NCBI RefSeq assembly: GCF_009696065.1
Contig: NZ_VUMS01000003.1
Location: forward strand, 62,001 to 126,000
Direction of reading: 5' to 3'
Length of the DNA: 64,000 nt
Source: Oliverpabstia intestinalis
GTDB lineage: Bacteria; Bacillota; Clostridia; Lachnospirales; Lachnospiraceae
A program made the position numbers and the translations under genes. Below the pieces are notes generated by a model. It searched no databases, was not told the DNA's origin, and saw only the letters and a program-made list of their open reading frames with translations. Shown here in pieces: positions 46,839-55,964 of the stretch (the stretch's first letter is position 1; each line of letters opens with the position of its first letter).

Positions 46839-47203
46839 ATGCCTATGGATATCCAGTTTATTTAATGATCAGTGAGGGACAGCGTAATGATATCAATTAT
46901 GCAATCCCTTTACTTGATCAAATTGAAATAAACGGAAGCAATGTGTTAGCTGACCGAGGATATGACAGTAATAAATTACTTGATTATGTGTACGCCCGCG
47001 GTGGAGAGCCAAACATTCCATCCCGAAAGGGACCTAAATTTGAATGTCATTGTGATTGGTGGTTATACAAAGAACGCCATTTAGTAGAAAAGTATTTTCT
47101 GAAATTAAAAGCATTCCGACGAATCGCTACACGTTATGACAAATTAGCTGCAACCTACTTGGGATTTATTTGTATCGCCTCAATATTAATTTGGTTAAAA
47201 TAA
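46716..47203 (+). pseudogene. IS5-family transposase remnant (N-terminus missing, frameshifted)
   Basis: The C-terminal ~160 residues of a DDE transposase. First catalytic Asp in SIDASIIQ (fused in frame to the pilin gene), second in VLADRGYDSNK, the Glu in HLVEKYFLKLK, then the family-typical ending RIATRYDKLAATYLGF. A -1 shift at the A7G5 run (46766-46777) is needed to pass from the first segment to KIHAAVDAYGYP. This could be a programmed slip as in many IS elements or a one-base deletion. The 5' part and left end are gone, so the element is dead. Confidence 0.8.
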
Positions 47204-47216
47204 ACAATTTAAAATG

Positions 47217-47232
47217 TTTTTCAGACACGCTC
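47217..47232. repeat. right terminal repeat of the IS remnant
   Basis: TTTTCAGACACGCTCT just after the transposase stop. Same sequence, in hairpin form, at 3302-3329. Confidence 0.65.
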
Positions 47233-47253
47233 TAGGAGTATAAAAGGAAAGTT

Positions 47254-48351
47254 TTACAGTAAAATTTCTCTGAACGCTTCCAAAAGCCGATCATTCTGCT
47301 CCGGCAGCATCACACAAAATCTCACAAAATGATCATCCAAAAACGGAAACGTGGAACAATCCCGGATCATCAGTCCCTTCCGGATACAATGATCGAACAG
47401 ATCCTGGGAAGTAATTCCGGGTTTCCGGATCTTCATCAGGATAAAATTCGCCGAAGCTTCATACACCGTCACACAGTCCCAGGTCGACAACTCGTTATAC
47501 AAACGGTCTCTCTCCCTGCAGATCAGTTTTCTCGTATGACGAATATATTCCTCATCCGGAAACATCAGCCGTCCGGCAATCTCTGCCAGCGAATTGATCG
47601 TCCAGGGATTTTTTCTTGTATTGATTGCCTTGATCAGATCCTGATTTCCTGTCACCGCATAGCCAAGCCGCAGTCCCGGAGCTGCGAAAAACTTTGAAGT
47701 GCCACGCAGAATGATCAGATTTGTATAATAATTTGTCAGAGGAATACTGGTCACATCTTTCTCTTCCGGTGCAAATTCCACATATGTTTCATCCACCATC
47801 ACGAAAATTCCATACTGCAGGCAGGCATCCAGGATCCGGCGCATCTGACTGCAGGTGATTGCGGTAGAAGTAGGATTATTCGGATTACAGAGTACCAGAA
47901 GCTCCAGCTGATCGGAAAGATGGCTGCAGAAATCTTCCACATCCATATGAAACCCATGTTCTTCTTTCAAAGGATAATACAGTGTTGTACCGCCGCCCAG
48001 TGCGATTTCCCGTTCATACTCCGAATACGTAGGACCAAGTACCAGTGCTTTTTTCGGGTGCTTCGTCTGAATAAACAGAGAAATCAGTTCTGTGGAACCA
48101 TTTCCGACAATCACATTTTCCGGCTGCGTTCCCGCATACGTGGCAATACAGGTGCGAAGAGCTGTATACTCCCGGTCAGGATACGTAGTGATCGCATCCA
48201 GATTATCGGCCAGTGTGGAACGTAGCTGATAAGAAATTCCCAGCGGATTGACATTTGCACTGAAACTGATGATATCCTCCTTCTTAATATGATAACATTT
48301 CTCAATAGCTTCCAGGTCACTGCCGTGGAAATGATCCTTGTGTTTAATCAT
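47254..48351 (-). CDS. class I/II aminotransferase, CobD/HisC-like
   Basis: A 365-residue PLP enzyme of the aminotransferase fold I subgroup with histidinol-phosphate aminotransferase and threonine-phosphate decarboxylase (CobD). Family blocks: SANVNPLGI, VGNGSTELISL, VLCNPNNPTS, VMVDETYVEFAPE, and the PLP lysine in RGTSKFFAAPGLRLGY. The opening (HGSDLEAIEKCYHIKKEDIISFSANVNP) is the style of the CobD branch. No histidine or cobalamin genes are adjacent, so the substrate stays open. The start at 48351 has GAGGAG six bases upstream; 42 upstream codons in the same frame have no ribosome site. It diverges from the DUF5717 gene. Confidence 0.82.
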   Translation of the reverse strand: MIKHKDHFHGSDLEAIEKCYHIKKEDIISFSANVNPLGISYQLRSTLADNLDAITTYPDREYTALRTCIATYAGTQPENVIVGNGSTELISLFIQTKHPKKALVLGPTYSEYEREIALGGGTTLYYPLKEEHGFHMDVEDFCSHLSDQLELLVLCNPNNPTSTAITCSQMRRILDACLQYGIFVMVDETYVEFAPEEKDVTSIPLTNYYTNLIILRGTSKFFAAPGLRLGYAVTGNQDLIKAINTRKNPWTINSLAEIAGRLMFPDEEYIRHTRKLICRERDRLYNELSTWDCVTVYEASANFILMKIRKPGITSQDLFDHCIRKGLMIRDCSTFPFLDDHFVRFCVMLPEQNDRLLEAFREILL

Positions 48352-48554
48352 AATGTCTCCTCTTTTCTTGCAACAAACTTTTGCGTAGTGTATAATAAAA
48401 ATAATTATGAGTATTTTTGCAGATTGCTTTGCAAAATGATAAGAAAGTGGGCAAAATGCCTTTTGTCCCAACACCATATGAAATGAGCAATCATGTTAGT
48501 TTCATTATAATGATAAGAAAAAAATAGTCAAGGTCGATAAAAGAAGAAGCGCAG

Positions 48555-51500
48555 GTGGATACTTTGAAAAGAAGAATGGAACAGTTACTAAACGGAAGAT
48601 TTGAATATGAAGTACCAAAGCTGACTCTTTCCGATACACAGATTAACCTTACGACCAATGAAGGGGAGAATGTTCGGGGAGAATTATATGTGGCGGCAGA
48701 AGATAACCGCAGGATCAAGGGAATGACCATGTCATCCAATCGCCGGGTACTGCTGGCAAAAGAAAAATTTTCGGGAACAACCGTATGTATTCTTTACGGG
48801 CTGGATGTGAAGGGACTGTCCGCAGGTGAGACGGTAGATGCAGTGATTACGATCAACAGTAACCTGGGAGAATACCAGGTGCCGGTACACGCAGAGATCA
48901 AAGACGACTGGATTCAGACATCCCGCGGAGCAGTGGATAATCTGGAAGCATTTATCAAACTGGCGGAGAGTGATTATCGGGAGGCATTTCGTCTTTATAC
49001 AAGCGAGAGCTTTCTGAAAGTGCTGCAGGGAGAAGATCCGGGATACGAAAGCCTGTACCGGGGGATGTCCAGAAACCCGGTGACCTATCAGCATATGGAA
49101 GAGTTTCTGATCGGAACCGGAAAAAAAGAGCCGGTGACTCTGCGTCTGGAAAAGACAGAACAGACCTGGGATCATCTGGATACTACAGTCAAAGACTGTC
49201 TGAATCTGTATAAGAGCACCTGGGGGTATACCCGGATGGAAGTGGAGGTTACCGGAGATTTCCTGGAAGTGGAAAAGAAAGTGATCACCAGTGAGGATTT
49301 CATCGGAAGTGTTTATGGGCTGGAATATCTGATCCGCAAAGAAAAACTGGGAAGCGGAAGAAAATACGGACAGATCCGGATCAAAACCGTATATGGAACG
49401 TATATCTATGAGGTGAAGGCTTCGGGCAATGCTTCCTATGAACTGAGCACAAGAACTTATGAGAAAAAAGGACAGGCGGCACTGGCAACACTGTATGAAA
49501 AATATCTGCTGGGCGAGATAAAACAGCAGGAATGGAAAGAAGCATCCTTGAAAGAACTGGAAAATCTCCGGAATCTCGGATGTTATTATCCGAAACAACA
49601 GCTGACAGAGGCATACATCTATGAACAGACCGGAGATGTGGCAAATGCCATGTCTGTGCTGTGGCCTCTCAGGGAACTGAAATTTACCAGGGAACAGATG
49701 GAGGAAGAAGCCTGGTATCTGGCGCTGGCAGTGAAGACCTCTGTGGCTACTGAAGAACAGAAGATGACAGCACAGGCCAGGATCGAAAATCTTTATCGTA
49801 TGAATCCGGGCAGTTATCCAATCCTGAAAGTGCTGATGGAAACTTCGGAAGAATATAAGCAGGCACCGGGCAGACAGATGTATATGTTGGAAGAACTGTT
49901 TGATCTGGGATGCAGAAGCCCGTTTCTGTATCTGGCAGCCTATGAGAAAATGGAAACAGAAGCAGGCTATCTGAAAAAACTGTCACCGTTTATGGTACAG
50001 GTTCTTCACTATGCAGCACGTTATGGAAAACTGAATGAAGAACTGACCATGCGGATCGGGCATCTCTCAGAATATGTGAAGAATTTCCAGCCGGTGATCT
50101 ACCGTCTGCTGGTAAAATGTTACGAGGCTTATCCTGGCAATGATCTGGTGGATCATATCTGCAAATACATTATGAAGGGACAGCCGGCGAAGAGCGAGTA
50201 TTTCCGTTGGTATCAGCTGGCAGTGGAGGCAGATATCCGGATCACCCGCTTATATGAATATTATATTGAAACTATGCCTCAGGGCTTCCAGAGTGTACTG
50301 CCGCAGGTGATCCGTATGTATTTTGTATATAACAATACACTGAGCAGCAGAAAACGGGCATCTGTGTATGCCAATGTGATACGCAATAAAGAGGCAGATA
50401 AGACAACATATCAGAACTATCGTAAGGCGATGGAAGCATTCGCGCAGGAAGCATTGATGGAGGGAAGAATCAGTGAAGATTATGCTACCATCTATCAGGA
50501 ATGCATCGAAGACATTGCAACGCCGGCTCTTGGAGAAGCGATGGCGAAAGTTATGTTTTCTTATCGGGTGTACTGTGATGATCCGAAGATTCGCAGCGTC
50601 ATCGTGTGTCATGGAGAACTGAAAGAAGAACAAAGCTATCCGTGCACAGACGGTGCTGCCTATATTCAGCTGTATACACCGGATGCGAGAATCCTTTTTG
50701 AGGATGAGAAACGGAGGCGTTATGCGACAACGGTAGATTACAATATACAGAAACTGATGGATGAAAAACCATATCTGCAGTCGTGCATGAATCTGGATAT
50801 CGCAACACCCGGATTGTTACTTGCCGTATGTGGCAATGACAGCCGCAGACAGATCGGGCTTTCCACCCTTGGCTGTTACCAGCATGTGGTGGAAATGTCA
50901 GAATTCCAGGAGCCATACCGCCATATGGTATGCAGAAAAATTCTGGAATATTATGCAGAACACGCAGGCGATGATACGCTGGATAGTTATCTGAAAAAAA
51001 TGGATCTGGTGACATTTGCAAAAGTAGATAAGGTATTACTCTGCGAGATCCTGATTGAAAAAGGGATGTATGCCACGGCATTGGACATGATCAGCCGTTA
51101 TGGCTATGAAGGCATAAAAACGGAAAGTCTGATGAAACTGACCAGCTATCTGATTCTGGATTATGATTTTGTGGAACAGGAAGAACTGGTGTATCTGGCG
51201 CAGTATGTATTTGAACAGGGACTCTACAATGAAGTGATTCTGATTTACCTGAGCGATAATCTGCTTGGATCTGTGGAACAGATGGCACTTTTATGGGAAC
51301 GGATGCGCGGATTCCAGCTGGATACGTATGCGCTGGAGGAAGAGATTCTTCTACTCTCCATGTTCGGACGTGTCTATCTGAGGCAGGGAGCTGCGATGCT
51401 GGAACAGTATGTGGCACAGAAGGGAAAAGAACCTGTGATCCTGGCATACATTTCTTTCTGGGCATACGGATATTTTCTGGGCAAAAAAGAAACAGATCCA

Positions 51501-52112
51501 TATATTTTCCAGTGCCTGGAACAATGTTGCAGGAGAAAGCAGGAGGTAGACCGGATCTGTCACCTGGCACTCCTGAAATATTATGCAGAACTGGATACTT
51601 ATACAGAAGAGCAGGAAAAACTGATCGATGAGATTCTCGAAGAATGTACGGAAAACAGCCTGCGGTTTGCATTTTACCGGAAGTTCCCGGCAAGATTCAC
51701 AAAACCATACCAGATGGATGACAAACAGTTTATTCAGGTTCAGTACCCGGCCGGAGCGCGGGTGACAATTCATTATCGACTGATCCGTGACAAAGATACC
51801 GGTGAAAACTTTAAAAGTGAACCGATGAAAAATATGTACCAGGGCATTTTTGTAAAGGAATTCCTGCTGTTTTATGATGAGATACTGGAGTATTACCTGA
51901 CAGTGGAACTGCCGGATGATACCCGACAGACGGAAAAGAAACTTCTGACGATGGAAGAGTCTTTACAGGAAGGAAACACAAAATATCAGCTGATCAATCA
52001 GATGTTGGCAGGCCGGAAACTGGGACGGAGAGAGCAGACAGAAAAAGCCATGGAACAGTACCTACAGAGAGAACATTTTGCAAGAAAAATGTTTCCGGTA
52101 CTCCATGCGTAA
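48555..52112 (+). CDS. DUF5717 family protein, large helical-repeat protein
   Basis: A 1,185-residue protein without a signal peptide or membrane helix. Residues 1-130 look like an all-beta Ig-like domain (KLTLSDTQINLTTNEGENVRGELYV); residues ~130-350 are mixed; from ~300 on it is a long alpha-helical array with TPR-like pairs (for example QQLTEAYIYEQTGDVANAMSVLWPL, EELFDLGCRSPFLYLAAYEKM); the end is beta-rich (YPAGARVTIHYRLIRDK). This matches Pfam family DUF5717, known mainly from Lachnospiraceae, with no assigned role. It begins a three-gene set: next gene 21 bases on, third overlapping the second by four bases. It probably acts as a scaffold for the Hsp70-fold partner; that is inference. 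The start lacks a strong ribosome site (GAAGCGCAGGTG). Confidence 0.8.
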   Translation: MDTLKRRMEQLLNGRFEYEVPKLTLSDTQINLTTNEGENVRGELYVAAEDNRRIKGMTMSSNRRVLLAKEKFSGTTVCILYGLDVKGLSAGETVDAVITINSNLGEYQVPVHAEIKDDWIQTSRGAVDNLEAFIKLAESDYREAFRLYTSESFLKVLQGEDPGYESLYRGMSRNPVTYQHMEEFLIGTGKKEPVTLRLEKTEQTWDHLDTTVKDCLNLYKSTWGYTRMEVEVTGDFLEVEKKVITSEDFIGSVYGLEYLIRKEKLGSGRKYGQIRIKTVYGTYIYEVKASGNASYELSTRTYEKKGQAALATLYEKYLLGEIKQQEWKEASLKELENLRNLGCYYPKQQLTEAYIYEQTGDVANAMSVLWPLRELKFTREQMEEEAWYLALAVKTSVATEEQKMTAQARIENLYRMNPGSYPILKVLMETSEEYKQAPGRQMYMLEELFDLGCRSPFLYLAAYEKMETEAGYLKKLSPFMVQVLHYAARYGKLNEELTMRIGHLSEYVKNFQPVIYRLLVKCYEAYPGNDLVDHICKYIMKGQPAKSEYFRWYQLAVEADIRITRLYEYYIETMPQGFQSVLPQVIRMYFVYNNTLSSRKRASVYANVIRNKEADKTTYQNYRKAMEAFAQEALMEGRISEDYATIYQECIEDIATPALGEAMAKVMFSYRVYCDDPKIRSVIVCHGELKEEQSYPCTDGAAYIQLYTPDARILFEDEKRRRYATTVDYNIQKLMDEKPYLQSCMNLDIATPGLLLAVCGNDSRRQIGLSTLGCYQHVVEMSEFQEPYRHMVCRKILEYYAEHAGDDTLDSYLKKMDLVTFAKVDKVLLCEILIEKGMYATALDMISRYGYEGIKTESLMKLTSYLILDYDFVEQEELVYLAQYVFEQGLYNEVILIYLSDNLLGSVEQMALLWERMRGFQLDTYALEEEILLLSMFGRVYLRQGAAMLEQYVAQKGKEPVILAYISFWAYGYFLGKKETDPYIFQCLEQCCRRKQEVDRICHLALLKYYAELDTYTEEQEKLIDEILEECTENSLRFAFYRKFPARFTKPYQMDDKQFIQVQYPAGARVTIHYRLIRDKDTGENFKSEPMKNMYQGIFVKEFLLFYDEILEYYLTVELPDDTRQTEKKLLTMEESLQEGNTKYQLINQMLAGRKLGRREQTEKAMEQYLQREHFARKMFPVLHA

Positions 52113-52133
52113 TACACAGATGGAGGCAGAAAA

Positions 52134-53396
52134 ATGAACGAAGTCAGAAATATATTGGTAGGATTTGATTTTGGGGAGAAGGTCTCACAGCTGTGTTATT
52201 ATGACCGGCGTGAGGGAGAACCCGTTTCTCTGCCGGTGAAGGTGGGAACCGGTCAGTATACCTTTCCCAATGTGCTCAGCAAGAAACCGGGAGAAGAGGA
52301 ATGGCACTTCGGCCTGGAAGTAGAGTACTTTGTGGAACAACAGGATGAGATTCCTGTGGAAAACCTGTATACACTGTGTCTGAAACAGGAGACAGTGGAA
52401 GTGGACGGGGCTACATGGAAGGTTGGAGAACTTCTCGGAAAATTTATCGGTAATGCACTTCGTATCCTTGGTGTGCCGGATCTGGTGAAGAGTATCAACG
52501 GACTGATGATCACTACGCCGGTACTGACACGCCCGATGGTGGAGAACATTCGGGTGGCATGCCGGGAGATGGGATTTCCGAGAAACCGTTGTTTTCTGCA
52601 GGATTATGAAGAAAGCTTTTATTATCATACGTTATATCAGAAACCGGAGATCTGGAGCAGAAGTGTAGGCTTGTTTGTATTTGACAAGGATGAAGTTTCT
52701 TATGCAAAACTTGAGATGAACCGCAGTACCCGTCCGGTACATGTCGGAGTCAGACGGGGTGGTCATATCACACTACACACGGAATATATGCAGCGTGATG
52801 TGGATTTTTGCCAGTTTGTGACAGAATCAGTGGGAAGTGAGGTTTATTCAAGTATTTACCTGGTGGGGGAAGGGTTCGAGCGAGACTGGGCAGAAAAATC
52901 TGTGGCTGAGCTTTGTAAACACCAGCGCCGGGTATTTTACGGAAATAATCTGTTTTCCAAGGGTGCCTGCTATGCTGCGAAAGAAAAGACAGAGGAACGG
53001 AATCTGAAGGGGTATCTGTATGTGGGCAATGATCTGGTACGGGAAAATGTGGGCATGGAGATGACTGTGTTCGGAACACCGGCCTATCATCCACTGATTG
53101 TATCCGGTGTCAACTGGTACGAAGCAATGGGAGACTGTGAAATTATTCTGGATGATACCAGGGAACTGGAATTTGTTGTGTCTGATATGGAAAATACCGG
53201 TAAAGTGCGCTACAGTATGCCTTTGCCCGGTCTTCCGGACCGTCCGGCAAAAGCGACTAGACTGCATATACATCTGGAATTTACTGCGGCAGACGAGTGC
53301 AGGATTGATGTGACGGATATGGGATTTGGAGATCTTTATCCGTCGAGCAACCTTACATGGCATGAGACGATGAAGAGTCGGGGGGCAGAAGAATGA
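52134..53396 (+). CDS. Hsp70/actin-fold protein (DUF5716)
   Basis: A 420-residue protein with the order of motifs of an Hsp70/actin-type ATPase: phosphate-1-like NILVGFDFGEKVSQLCY at residues 5-22, a NGLMITTPVLTRPMVENIR block (like VITVPA of DnaK) at ~122-140, phosphate-2-like SVGLFVFDKDEVSYAKLEM at ~180-198, adenosine-like SSIYLVGEGFERDWAEKS at ~240-258, and FSKGACYAAKE at ~280 (cf. ARGAA-YAA). The GGGT of the second phosphate loop is replaced by KDE, so ATP hydrolysis may be altered or lost. A beta-rich C-terminal segment (~300-410) resembles a small substrate-binding domain. Assigned to Pfam DUF5716. GATGGAGG lies before the ATG. Confidence 0.78.
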   Translation: MNEVRNILVGFDFGEKVSQLCYYDRREGEPVSLPVKVGTGQYTFPNVLSKKPGEEEWHFGLEVEYFVEQQDEIPVENLYTLCLKQETVEVDGATWKVGELLGKFIGNALRILGVPDLVKSINGLMITTPVLTRPMVENIRVACREMGFPRNRCFLQDYEESFYYHTLYQKPEIWSRSVGLFVFDKDEVSYAKLEMNRSTRPVHVGVRRGGHITLHTEYMQRDVDFCQFVTESVGSEVYSSIYLVGEGFERDWAEKSVAELCKHQRRVFYGNNLFSKGACYAAKEKTEERNLKGYLYVGNDLVRENVGMEMTVFGTPAYHPLIVSGVNWYEAMGDCEIILDDTRELEFVVSDMENTGKVRYSMPLPGLPDRPAKATRLHIHLEFTAADECRIDVTDMGFGDLYPSSNLTWHETMKSRGAEE

Positions 53397-54520
53397 GCGG
53401 ATATATTTTGTGTCAGATAAAACGGGCAAAACTGCCTTATTATATTGAAAACATCAGTACCAATATCTATTCCATCGAAGAACTGTGCTTTTATTTTTAT
53501 CATAATATATATCTGCTGGACAGTACGATCCTGAACGAGGAATTGTGTTTCTGGATCCGGGATCAGCTGGGATTGAAGAAATTGGCAGAAAATCTGTATA
53601 AACATCTGGATGACGATGAGATGAAGGTGGGAGATTTTATCCTTCCGGTGTTCAAGGAGATCAGTTATCTGTCTCTGGAAGAGTTCCGCAGATTGAATCA
53701 GCAGATCCGACAGCTGGCAAATGAACCGGAAGTGTTGCGTCAGAAGCGAAAAGGTGATTATCTGATGGAACACGGAAAATATGTGAACGCCATCAAGGTT
53801 TATCAAAGGGCGCTTCGCCGGGAAGCGGAAGATGACACCGAAGTGACGGATATCAGAAAACCGGAAGCGACCGAAGCAGCAGCGGACCATACTGTAGGAG
53901 TGCAGGAAACAACAGAAAACCCTGCAGGCGCAGAAGCAAAGTCTCCGGTTGCGATCACCATCGATATGATGGAAGATCCACAGGGTGGAGCAGAGGAAGA
54001 GACCGACAGTACACCGGAGAACCAGGAAACAGATGCAGCGGAGACGGATAGTTCTTCTTCCCGGGAGGAGAAACAGGAAGAAGTGACCTCAGACCAGGAA
54101 CTTCCCCGCCAGGAGATCCTTCTCGGAAAACAGTTTATCGGAGAAATCTACCACAATATGGGCTGCGCCTATGCAAGGCTGTTTCAGATGGAAGAAGCGA
54201 TTCGTTGCTTTGAGATCGCCTACGGCAAACTGCACACGATGGGAGCGGTAAAGAGCCTTCTGTATGCCGTGTATATGGAACATGGTGTGGACGCTTTTGT
54301 GGAAAAGGCGAAACAGCTGGAAGTCGATGAAGAACGCCAGGAAGAAATCTATGTAGAAGTGGAAGAAGCTGTGGAAGACCTCTATGACACACCGGAAGGC
54401 CAGGAATATAAAAAGTTACTGGAAGAAAAACAGCAGGGCAGAGAAGAGGATTATCAGCAGGGGATGGAGCATCTGTTGGAACAGCTGACTGCGGAGTACC
54501 ATAAGAGTACGGGATACTGA
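53393..54520 (+). CDS. TPR-containing protein of the DUF5717/DUF5716 cluster
   Basis: A 375-residue soluble protein whose start overlaps the preceding stop (ATGA). The N-terminal ~115 residues form a helical domain (NIYSIEELCFYFYHNIYLLDS), followed by a TPR (KRKGDYLMEHGKYVNAIKVY at ~117-150), a long acidic, Glu/Thr/Ser-rich spacer (~150-235, DDTEVTDIRKPEATEAAADH to SSREEKQEEV), then a second TPR (YHNMGCAYARLFQMEEAIRC at ~247-290) and a charged helical tail. No named family recognised with certainty. The overlap indicates tight co-expression with the Hsp70-fold gene, and TPR proteins are common Hsp70 partners. Confidence 0.75.
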   Translation: MSGYILCQIKRAKLPYYIENISTNIYSIEELCFYFYHNIYLLDSTILNEELCFWIRDQLGLKKLAENLYKHLDDDEMKVGDFILPVFKEISYLSLEEFRRLNQQIRQLANEPEVLRQKRKGDYLMEHGKYVNAIKVYQRALRREAEDDTEVTDIRKPEATEAAADHTVGVQETTENPAGAEAKSPVAITIDMMEDPQGGAEEETDSTPENQETDAAETDSSSSREEKQEEVTSDQELPRQEILLGKQFIGEIYHNMGCAYARLFQMEEAIRCFEIAYGKLHTMGAVKSLLYAVYMEHGVDAFVEKAKQLEVDEERQEEIYVEVEEAVEDLYDTPEGQEYKKLLEEKQQGREEDYQQGMEHLLEQLTAEYHKSTGY

Positions 54521-54563
54521 TAAAAATTATCAATAAAAATAATTGAATATCAGGTTAAACAGG

Positions 54564-54613
54564 AAAAAGCAGAGTAAGGCGGTGAATAAAACCGGTCGCA
54601 CTGCTTTTTCTTT
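54564..54613 (+). terminator. terminator of the DUF5717 cluster
   Basis: AAAAAGCAG pairs with CTGCTTTTT around an inner GGCGGTG/accGGTCGC region; followed by C and TTT. Confidence 0.7.
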
Positions 54614-54614
54614 G

Positions 54615-54658
54615 GTTGCATTGCATATCAATCATTGGTTCCGGGGATCAGTTTTGAT
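54615..54658. repeat. post-terminator repeat, copy e
   Basis: GTTGCATTGCATATCAATCA, then TTGGTTCCGGGGATCAGTTT. Again directly after a terminator. Confidence 0.65.
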
Positions 54659-54741
54659 AAAAACGAATTTTCGGAAAAATATGTTGCAGATGAGAACTCC
54701 CCGGCGTGTCCACAGTACAAAGACAAATTTTGAAAAATGTC

Positions 54742-54770
54742 TTGACATTAATACTTTACTATGATAGAGT
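54742..54770 (+). promoter_or_regulatory. putative sigma-A promoter of the amino acid ABC operon
   Basis: Perfect TTGACA (54742-54747), 17 bases, TAGAGT (54765-54770). Confidence 0.6.
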
Positions 54771-54802
54771 GTTAGCATATGAAAAATCGGAGGGTAATTG
54801 TT

Positions 54803-55690
54803 ATGAAAAAGAAAACAGTAAGCATCATGGTAGCAGCAACAATGGCACTGTCCCTGTTTGCAGGATGTGGTTCCAGTAAAGATACAGCGACCGAAGATAC
54901 AAGCAAGACCGAGAGCACAGAAACAACGGATGAGAGCAGCGAGAATGCTTCCGCAGAAACAACGGATGAAAGCAGCAGAACAACGTTCACAGTAGGTTTC
55001 GATGCAGAATATCCGCCATACGGTTATATGGATGATGATGGAGAATACACCGGATTTGACCTGGAACTGGCACAGGCGGTATGTGACAAAGAAGGCTGGG
55101 AACTGGTGAAAAAGCCGATCAACTGGGATTCCAAAGATATGGAACTGAATTCAGGATCCATCGACTGTATCTGGAATGGATTTACCATGAACGGAAGAGA
55201 AGATGAGTATACCTTCTCTGTTCCGTATGTGGATAACAGCCAGGTGATCGTAGTTGCAGAGGATTCCGGTATCGAACAGCTGAGCGATCTGGCAGGAAAG
55301 ACCGTTGGTGTACAGGCAGCTTCCGCAGCACTGGATCTGTTACAGAGTGAGGATGAAGGCGGACAGAAAGCACTGGCAGATACCTTCGGATCTCTGAATG
55401 AATTTGCAGATTACAACACCGCATTTACCGAGTTGCAGGCAGGCGCGCTGGATGCACTGGCCATTGATGTCGGAGTTGCCAAATATCAGCTGAACTCGAG
55501 AGGAGAGGGCTTCAAGATCCTCGATGAGACACTGAATACCGAACAGTATGCAATCGGATTCAAAAAAGGAAACCAGGAACTGTGTGACATCGTAAACAAA
55601 GATCTGCAGGAACTGGCAAACGAAGGAAAAGTTGCAGAACTGGCAGAAAAATATGAAATCGCCGATATGGTGACTTTAAAAGCTGAATAA
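54803..55690 (+). CDS. amino acid ABC transporter substrate-binding lipoprotein
   Basis: A 295-residue lipoprotein. Signal MKKKTVSIMVAATMALSLFA ends at the lipobox LFAGC (Cys22); a Ser/Thr/Glu linker (TEDTSKTESTETTDESSE) follows, with TETTDESSENASAETTDESS repeated twice. The solute-binding domain is of family 3 (polar amino acids): FTVGFDAEYPPYGYMDDDGEYTGFDLELAQAV, then the IDCIWNGFTMNGREDEYTFS core and NEGKVAELAEKYEI. The next two genes are its permease and ATPase. The start at 54803 has GGAGGG. It is separated from the permease by 274 bases of hairpin repeats. Confidence 0.93.
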   Translation: MKKKTVSIMVAATMALSLFAGCGSSKDTATEDTSKTESTETTDESSENASAETTDESSRTTFTVGFDAEYPPYGYMDDDGEYTGFDLELAQAVCDKEGWELVKKPINWDSKDMELNSGSIDCIWNGFTMNGREDEYTFSVPYVDNSQVIVVAEDSGIEQLSDLAGKTVGVQAASAALDLLQSEDEGGQKALADTFGSLNEFADYNTAFTELQAGALDALAIDVGVAKYQLNSRGEGFKILDETLNTEQYAIGFKKGNQELCDIVNKDLQELANEGKVAELAEKYEIADMVTLKAE

Positions 55691-55717
55691 GAAGACGAAA
55701 ATAACGTCGGATAAGAA

Positions 55718-55767
55718 AAAATGTAACCCCTCGGGAGGCAGACACTACCTTCCGGGGGGCATGTTTT
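55718..55767 (+). terminator. possible attenuating hairpin after the binding protein gene
   Basis: GTAACCCCTCGGGAGG pairs imperfectly with CCTTCCGGGGGGCATG; TTTT follows. It may partially stop transcription before the permease gene. Confidence 0.5.
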
Positions 55768-55822
55768 CGCGAGTAATGAACCAGTGTCCATGCCCGCATG
55801 GACTTTGGCGAATACCGCGAAC
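55766..55822. repeat. 'CGCGAG' hairpin repeat, divergent copy
   Basis: CGCGAGTAATGAACCAGTGT, CCATGCCCGCATGGAC (hairpin), TTGGCGAATACCGCGA. Aligns with the copy starting at 55837 with many changes, while its inner stem stays complementary (GTCCATGC/GCATGGAC versus GTCCGTGC/GCACGAG). Confidence 0.6.
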
Positions 55823-55836
55823 CCGGGATAAGTAAA

Positions 55837-55935
55837 TTTACGCGAGCAACGAGTCAAAGTCCGTGCTTGCACGAGACCTTGACGACTGCCGCGATAACGA
55901 GTAAAATTTGCGAAGCGTATTTTAGCTCGTTTATC
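55837..55935. repeat. 'CGCGAGCAACGAG' hairpin repeat, long copy
   Basis: TTTACGCGAGCAACGAG through GTCCGTGCTTGCACGAG and GACTGCCGCGATAAC to TTAGCTCG. It is enclosed by CCGGGATAA (55823-) and TTATCCCGG (to 55939), which pair. Closest relative at 25220-25310. Confidence 0.7.
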
Positions 55936-55964
55936 CCGGTGCTGTAGAATATGGAGGATATGCA

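Noticed and set aside
54543-54764. 73-codon frame after the TPR gene
   Set aside because: It runs through the terminator and a dispersed repeat and has no ribosome site.
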